From Bog-950 sp046329515 (lineage in GTDB: Bacteria > Bacteroidota > Bacteroidia > Chitinophagales > LD1): 64,000 nucleotides of DNA. Below the pieces are notes generated by a model. It saw only the letters and a list, made by a program, of their open reading frames with translations, had not been told where the DNA came from and ran no database searches. Positions 60,021 through 64,000 of the stretch are shown here, one piece after another. Each line of letters opens with the position of its first letter. Position 1 is the first letter of the stretch. The stretch lies in contig JAXLUM010000001.1 of NCBI GenBank assembly GCA_046329515.1, positions 1,054,001-1,118,000 of the forward strand, written 5' to 3'. The position numbers were made by a program, and so were the translations under genes.

Positions 60021-60767
60021 ATGGCAAAGGGAAGTATACATATAGGCACAAGTGGTTGGAGTTACAGAGACTGGCGCGTTAAGTTTTACCCCGAGAAGAT
60101 GAAGGCAACAGACTACTTACCGTTTTTTGCTGAGCGGTTTAACTGTGTTGAAATAAACAGTAGCTTTTACCGCATGCCACTTACCACTACCGTAGGGAAT
60201 TGGGTGAAGAAAGTTCCTGCTGATTTTCGTTTCTCCCCAAAAATGAGCAAGTTTTTAACGCACATAAAACGCCTGAAGGAACCTGAAGAACCGCTTGAGC
60301 GTTTCTTTACAGTATTTGATTCTATGCGCAAGGTTATGGGCCCTATACTTGTGCAATTACCGCCCACACTAAAGTTTGATTATGATGTAGCGGAAACCTT
60401 TTATAAGGAATGCCGCAAATACAAGCCCCATGTTTTTGCCATGGAAGTGCGGCATAATAGCTGGATGACGGAGGACAGCTTCAACTTAATGGCGAAGAAT
60501 AATATAGCCTTTGTTATATCGCAATCCGGGGTTGGATTCCCTTATGCTGAAATGGTGACCGCAAAAACTATTTATTTCCGCTTTCACGGTCCTGAAAAGC
60601 TTTATGCATCATCCTACCTTGATGAACACATGCAGGAATATGCGCATAAGTTTTTGGAATGGCAAAAGGAAGGGCATGATATATGGGTATATTTTAATAA
60701 TGATTGGTTTACCTATGCCATACAAAATGCTGATACTTTGAAGAAAATGTGCGGTTTAAAGCGGTAG
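60021..60767 (+). CDS. DUF72 (YecE-like) protein
   Basis: A 248-residue cytoplasmic protein of the DUF72 family, TIM-barrel related. The opening KGSIHIGTSGWSYRDWRVKFYP is diagnostic, and AERFNCVEINSSFYRMP, FRFSPKMSKFLTHIKRL and VYFNNDW follow. The family has been discussed as a sugar-isomerase-like barrel, but the activity is not established. The ATG at 60021 is set because the longer in-frame start adds 24 residues upstream of the conserved opening. Confidence 0.9.
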   Translation: MAKGSIHIGTSGWSYRDWRVKFYPEKMKATDYLPFFAERFNCVEINSSFYRMPLTTTVGNWVKKVPADFRFSPKMSKFLTHIKRLKEPEEPLERFFTVFDSMRKVMGPILVQLPPTLKFDYDVAETFYKECRKYKPHVFAMEVRHNSWMTEDSFNLMAKNNIAFVISQSGVGFPYAEMVTAKTIYFRFHGPEKLYASSYLDEHMQEYAHKFLEWQKEGHDIWVYFNNDWFTYAIQNADTLKKMCGLKR

Positions 60768-60832
60768 TTGTGGCGCTTTGGGGAAATCCCGCAATGGTAC
60801 ATTTATGGCCTTATTTTCTTAAAACCAGAACT

Positions 60833-61474
60833 ATGTACTATAGAATGCTGATTTTAAGTTTAATGCTGGGCGCCGCGGCTGCGCCGGCTTCAGGACAGGT
60901 TTCGGGCCAGGGTCAATATATAAGTAGCGACAAATCTACTGACAGTGGTTCCGCCAGTCATTATACGGATGACCCACAGGACCATCTTCATCAACAAACC
61001 ACACCCATAGGCAATGGTAGTGGTAACGATCAACAGACAGATAATACGAGCGTGCAGCAAAGCGCAGATTCCAGCAGCGCAGGTATGAGCGATACCGGTG
61101 AAGGGGAAAATGATGGCAAGGGTACTAATACCCGCACTTTGTTGTATGCGGCCATTGGTGTTTTTGGCTTAGGCGCCTTAATAGGATTATATATTCTTTC
61201 TACCTTGTTTAAAAATGAGAAACCAAACAGAGTTGCAACAGGCTTACATGGTGCGCTGGCTGTTACGGGTTTAGGCCTTTTAATTGCCTATGCCTGTAAA
61301 TATTCTCCGGGGCCTATTGCTGCTATTACCTTTTTCTCACTAGCTGCTTTGGGTGGCTTTTTCACGCTATATCTTGATTTAAACAAGAAGCAAATACCGA
61401 GGCCATTGCCGCTTATGCATGGCGCTTTAGCGCTTATTGGGTATATACTGTTACTGGTGTTTACGTTTGCTTAA
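60833..61474 (+). CDS. Hypothetical membrane protein with disordered extracytoplasmic segment
   Basis: A 213-residue protein with a signal peptide (MYYRMLILSLMLGAAAAPASGQ), a Ser/Gln/Asp/Thr-rich low-complexity segment of about 75 residues, and four C-terminal hydrophobic segments (about 107-127, 137-157, 162-182 and 192-211). No named family. The start at 60833 is preferred to one 28 codons upstream, which overlaps the DUF72 stop. A palindromic terminator follows. Confidence 0.72.
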   Translation: MYYRMLILSLMLGAAAAPASGQVSGQGQYISSDKSTDSGSASHYTDDPQDHLHQQTTPIGNGSGNDQQTDNTSVQQSADSSSAGMSDTGEGENDGKGTNTRTLLYAAIGVFGLGALIGLYILSTLFKNEKPNRVATGLHGALAVTGLGLLIAYACKYSPGPIAAITFFSLAALGGFFTLYLDLNKKQIPRPLPLMHGALALIGYILLLVFTFA

Positions 61475-61493
61475 CTCAAGAACATATAAAGCA

Positions 61494-61519
61494 AAAAGCA
61501 CAGCATATGCTGTGCTTTT
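61494..61519. terminator. 26-bp perfect palindrome terminator, also the tRNA-Leu terminator
   Basis: The sequence 61494-61519 is a perfect palindrome centred on CATATG, followed by TTTG on the plus strand and AAAAA arms on the minus strand. On the minus strand it directly follows the 3' end of the tRNA-Leu fragment, as expected for the original tRNA terminator; on the plus strand it ends the gene at 60833. Confidence 0.85.
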
Positions 61520-61524
61520 CTTTG

Positions 61525-61577
61525 TACCCCAGGAGGGAATCGAACCCCCACGCCCGAAGGCACACGATTTTGAGTCG
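61525..61577 (-). tRNA. 3' half of tRNA-Leu(CAA), integration scar (att site)
   Basis: The minus strand carries, in order, the anticodon loop CTCAAAA (anticodon CAA), the 3' half of the anticodon stem, a long class II variable arm GCC-TTCG-GGC, T arm GGGGG-TTCGATT-CCCTC, and 3' acceptor strand CTGGGGT with discriminator A and no encoded CCA. The 5' half is missing: no D arm or 5' acceptor strand is found to the right, and pairing in the anticodon stem breaks after three pairs. A 53-nt 3' fragment ending at the anticodon loop is the classic product of tyrosine-recombinase insertion into a tRNA gene. It marks the far end of an element lying to the right. Confidence 0.75.
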
Positions 61578-62303
61578 AACTTATGGATTGATATTCAATT
61601 GATTAATTCCATTAGACTTAAGAAATAACACAAGCAGCGTTTATTATATCAATTTAAGATAGAATTCCTGTTGTTGCGTTGCTTATTCCACAATCGGAAA
61701 GGTCTGCGAAAAGGCTGAAAAGCAAGCAAATTTCAACAGATCTTGCTACAATCGGCGACCATACAAAGAAAATACGCTAGAGTTTCATTCTTCAAAAAAG
61801 ACTTGGCAGAATAGTTCGGCACGAGCAGCACAGCAGTTCAATTGCAGGAAGTCCGGAACGGGGCAATTGCCAAGCTTCCTGTTTGCCCCAGCGATTATTG
61901 CGTTTCTGGGCTATAATCTCACTTATTGACTTAACTACTCGTGGCAAACATGGTGACTATTACGTTCGACCACAACGAATTAAGCATCCACAAGTGCTAA
62001 TTGGAGTAGACTAGTGCACCGTAGGTTCATGGAAAGTGAACGAGCATGCCCTCAAGAGGGAGTTTTGCAAATTAAACCTACTCATACATAACTAATTCAT
62101 AAGAACTTTAGAAGCGAAGTTTTTCGTTAACATAATTGCTAATTATAGAATAAAGCATAAGATGGATATTAAACGGAAAATAAAGATGAGTTCAAGTTAT
62201 CTTCTCCAACCTTATTGAAGAAGAGGCAGACTTGCTTTTAACTTGGTGAATTGCCTATGCAAAGTTCAGAATTTATTCAGAATTGAAAGCGTAAATTGGT
62301 GCT
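61578..62303. other. Left edge of the putative integrated element, no intact gene
   Basis: About 730 bp between the tRNA fragment and the response-regulator remnant. Apart from the decayed HTH pieces at 61741-61926 I see only a 25-codon open stretch (61940-62011) and no integrase, direct repeat or promoter that I can support. Base composition resembles the neighbouring genes. Confidence 0.5.
61741..61926 (+). pseudogene. Shattered XRE-type HTH regulator
   Basis: Pieces in changing frames recall an XRE-like regulator of Bacteroidota elements: ATIGDHTKKIR at 61745-61777, a stretch like the Q-K-(D)-L-A helix near 61795-61830, a W-E-like turn near 61840, and AIIAFLGYN at 61891-61917, which is the conserved end of the domain. 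No single frame spans them, and stops occur between them. The call is by resemblance and the exact ends are uncertain. Confidence 0.4.
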
Positions 62304-62970
62304 GTGAAAATACTAATAATAGAAGACGAGCCCGACTTGGCGCAGAATATAGCCAGACCATATGAACAGCGAGAATTATCGCTGTGAGTTTGCTACTACC
62401 TATGCCCAGGCTATAGTAAAGATAGATAGCTATAACTACGACTGTATATTGCTTGACCTGATGCTGCCCGGCGGTAATGGCTTGCAGGTGTTGAACCATT
62501 TGAAGGATATAGGCAGGCAAGAGGGTGTTATCATCATCTTTGCCAAAAACTCGACAGAAGGTGCGCGGGCTTGCAGATAGCGTTGACATTGCTTTGCCAG
62601 CGCCAATTCGTTTGAACTGCAGCGCGTATACACTCGGTGGTAAGCGCTGCAAGCAATTTGGCAATACCAATATTATAGAGCAGCATGAGTTGCGTGCATA
62701 GATACTTTATGAAGAAAGCAAGAGTGAAGGGTATAGACGAACCTAACCAAGAAGGAGTTTGATCTGCTGCTGTTGTTTAGAAATAAGTGGCCGTGTAATA
62801 TCGAAGAGTGCATTGGCGGAACACTCAAAGCGCGATAGCCGACATGCTAGATAGTCATGACTTTGAAAGTATACGCACATATCAAGAACCTGAAGAAAAA
62901 GTTGAGCGATGCGGGGTGTGGCAATTATTTAAAAACTGTATATGGCACAGGCTATAAATGGGAGGCATGA
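62304..62970 (+). pseudogene. Frameshifted OmpR-family response regulator
   Basis: Starts with GTG as VKILIIEDEPDLAQNIA, then a frameshift near 62358. A second frame (62362-62560) holds NSENYRCEFATTYAQAIVK and the phospho-acceptor segment LLDLMLPGGNG, after which at least eight more small indels scatter the rest over all frames. Recognisable in fragments are NLTKKEFDLLL-type winged-helix residues near 62740, VYAHIKNLKKKLSDAG near 62870 and the terminal GYKWEA-stop at 62951-62970. It ends in a 4-bp ATGA overlap with the kinase gene, so it was the first gene of a response-regulator/kinase pair. It cannot make a working protein as written. Confidence 0.75.
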
Positions 62971-64000
62971 GCAAGCTACTACATAAACCCTTAAAGCTTT
63001 TTGTGGCTTATGCCTTTGTGGTGTTGCTGTTTAGTATACCTGCCTACTTTGCCGTGGTAGATTACATATGGCAAGATGAACTGGATGAGAATAACCAAGT
63101 AGTACGCCAACGCATTGAACACGGCTTGCAGCATACGGAATTAAGCGATTCATCGCTTGCCAATTTGCTGGATGCCTGGAGCAAGATACAGCCAGGCGTA
63201 ATTATTACTGCAACAGATGCTATAGAGCCTGATAGTGTTTACGATGCGGAAGCCGTAAACCCATACTCGCCTACGCAAGAGGTGAATAGGTACAGGGCGC
63301 TATCTGCCTATATAATTATTAAAGGCAAGCCATACCGCTTGGTAGTACGTACCAATATTGAAGAAAGCAACGAAACCATAATGGCACTGGGTATAGTTAC
63401 GGCGGTGTTTGTGTTGCTATTAGTTATCGGCTTAATAGTGCTCAATACTATAATAGGTAGAAGTATATGGAAGCCTTTCAATAATACATTAGATAAGATA
63501 AAGGCCTTCGACCTGAACAAAGGCGAAGCCATTAAGTTTGACGCTACAGATATTGAGGAGTTTTATGAGTTGAATACTACCTTAAACAAACTGATAACAG
63601 GCAACATAGCTGCTTATAGGCAGCAGAAAGAATTTACAGAGAATGCCTCGCATGAATTGCAAACGCCATTGGCATTGATAAAGACGAAAGTGGATATGCT
63701 ACTGCAAGATAAAACCTTGACACAGGAACAAAGCGAGCAGATAAGCGCCTTGAATGTTCCGCTATCGCGGGTATCGCGAATCAATAAAAACTTATTGTTG
63801 TTAGCTAAGATTGAGAACAATCAATACGCCGATGTGGAGCAGGTAGATTTATCGGCATTAGTGAATGAAAACATAGACTTGTTTGCCGACTACTTTGCCG
63901 AGAAAGATTTGAAGTTGAACATAGATGTAGCAAATGGTATTTCTATAAAAAGTAACAAACACTTGATAGAGATATTGATTACAAACGTATTGGTAAATGC
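62967..64000 (+). CDS. Sensor histidine kinase, 3' end outside the window
   Basis: The frame is open from the ATG at 62967 to the window edge, 344 codons: a transmembrane helix (about 11-32), an extracytoplasmic sensor of about 105 residues, a second helix (about 138-163), a HAMP-like stretch, and a HisKA domain with His229 in ENASHELQTPLAL. NIDLFADYFAEKD leads into the start of the ATPase domain and LIEILITNVLVNA is the N-box region at the edge. The start overlaps the stop of the response regulator remnant by 4 bp (ATGA). It is intact here, unlike its partner. Confidence 0.85.
   Translation, partial: MSKLLHKPLKLFVAYAFVVLLFSIPAYFAVVDYIWQDELDENNQVVRQRIEHGLQHTELSDSSLANLLDAWSKIQPGVIITATDAIEPDSVYDAEAVNPYSPTQEVNRYRALSAYIIIKGKPYRLVVRTNIEESNETIMALGIVTAVFVLLLVIGLIVLNTIIGRSIWKPFNNTLDKIKAFDLNKGEAIKFDATDIEEFYELNTTLNKLITGNIAAYRQQKEFTENASHELQTPLALIKTKVDMLLQDKTLTQEQSEQISALNVPLSRVSRINKNLLLLAKIENNQYADVEQVDLSALVNENIDLFADYFAEKDLKLNIDVANGISIKSNKHLIEILITNVLVN

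Noticed and set aside
61437..61628. A 63-codon plus-strand frame with VPQEGIEPPRPKA
   Set aside because: This is the well-known false translation of tRNA 3' regions; it runs through the tRNA-Leu fragment and the terminator.
62266..62670. A 134-codon minus-strand frame across the response-regulator remnant
   Set aside because: It opposes clear receiver-domain fragments on the plus strand and has no family resemblance of its own.

Overview
The window looks like chromosomal DNA of a Bacteroidota bacterium, probably on the Chitinophagales/Sphingobacteriales side. The evidence is type IX secretion (T9SS) material (a PorP/SprF protein, a PorE-like OmpA protein, C-terminal sorting domains), many short SCKK-type lipoproteins, almost no Shine-Dalgarno sequences, and repeated Bacteroidota -7 promoter elements (TAnnTTTG) just upstream of starts. 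No plasmid, phage or CRISPR region is visible. The last 2.5 kb look like the edge of an element integrated at a tRNA-Leu gene.

Layout. 0-8.4 kb is housekeeping: carbonic anhydrase, a PiT phosphate transporter with its DUF47 partner, a GH3-type acyl-adenylating enzyme, the RseP protease, P5C dehydrogenase and an SDR. 8.5-21.6 kb mixes secreted or lipid-anchored proteins (PKD lipoprotein, T9SS subtilase, small lipoproteins) with MnmA, a CcmD/CcsA cytochrome c pair, a MiaE-like hydroxylase, galK-galT and a GT9 glycosyltransferase. 21.8-30 kb is a T9SS-type surface module: a 1673-residue Ig-repeat protein with a type B sorting domain, PorP/SprF, and a PorE-like TPR/propeller/OmpA protein. 30.4 kb holds a beta-helix protein behind a near-consensus TTGACA-17-TATATT promoter. 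31.7-34.8 kb is a PAS histidine kinase with three output-less receiver proteins. 35-46.4 kb holds an Omp85-like barrel, a CAP protein, a penicillin-acylase-type hydrolase, a rhomboid protease and NDH-2. 46.4-46.6 kb is a gene-free stretch with promoter, closing stem and terminator that looks like an unannotated small RNA. 46.7-55.1 kb is an acyl-CoA catabolic block (SDR reductase, BKACE, crotonase, and both subunits of a biotin-dependent acyl-CoA carboxylase of the methylcrotonyl-CoA type) with a patatin phospholipase. 55.2-61.5 kb carries pyrophosphatase, DUF421, CinA-type amidase, a strongly disordered Ser/Asn/Arg/Asp protein, DUF72 and hypotheticals.

Right edge. At 61.5 kb the 3' half of a tRNA-Leu(CAA) lies on the minus strand without its 5' half, which is the usual scar of tyrosine-recombinase integration. 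To its right are a shattered HTH regulator and a shattered OmpR-type response regulator, then an apparently intact sensor kinase running off the window. Either the element is decaying or this 1.3 kb is poorly sequenced.

The points most worth following are the candidate small RNA at 46.43-46.59 kb, the tRNA-Leu scar with its broken two-component pair, the promoter-on-start architecture shared by several genes, and a C-terminal beta domain shared by two lipoproteins with different N-terminal modules.
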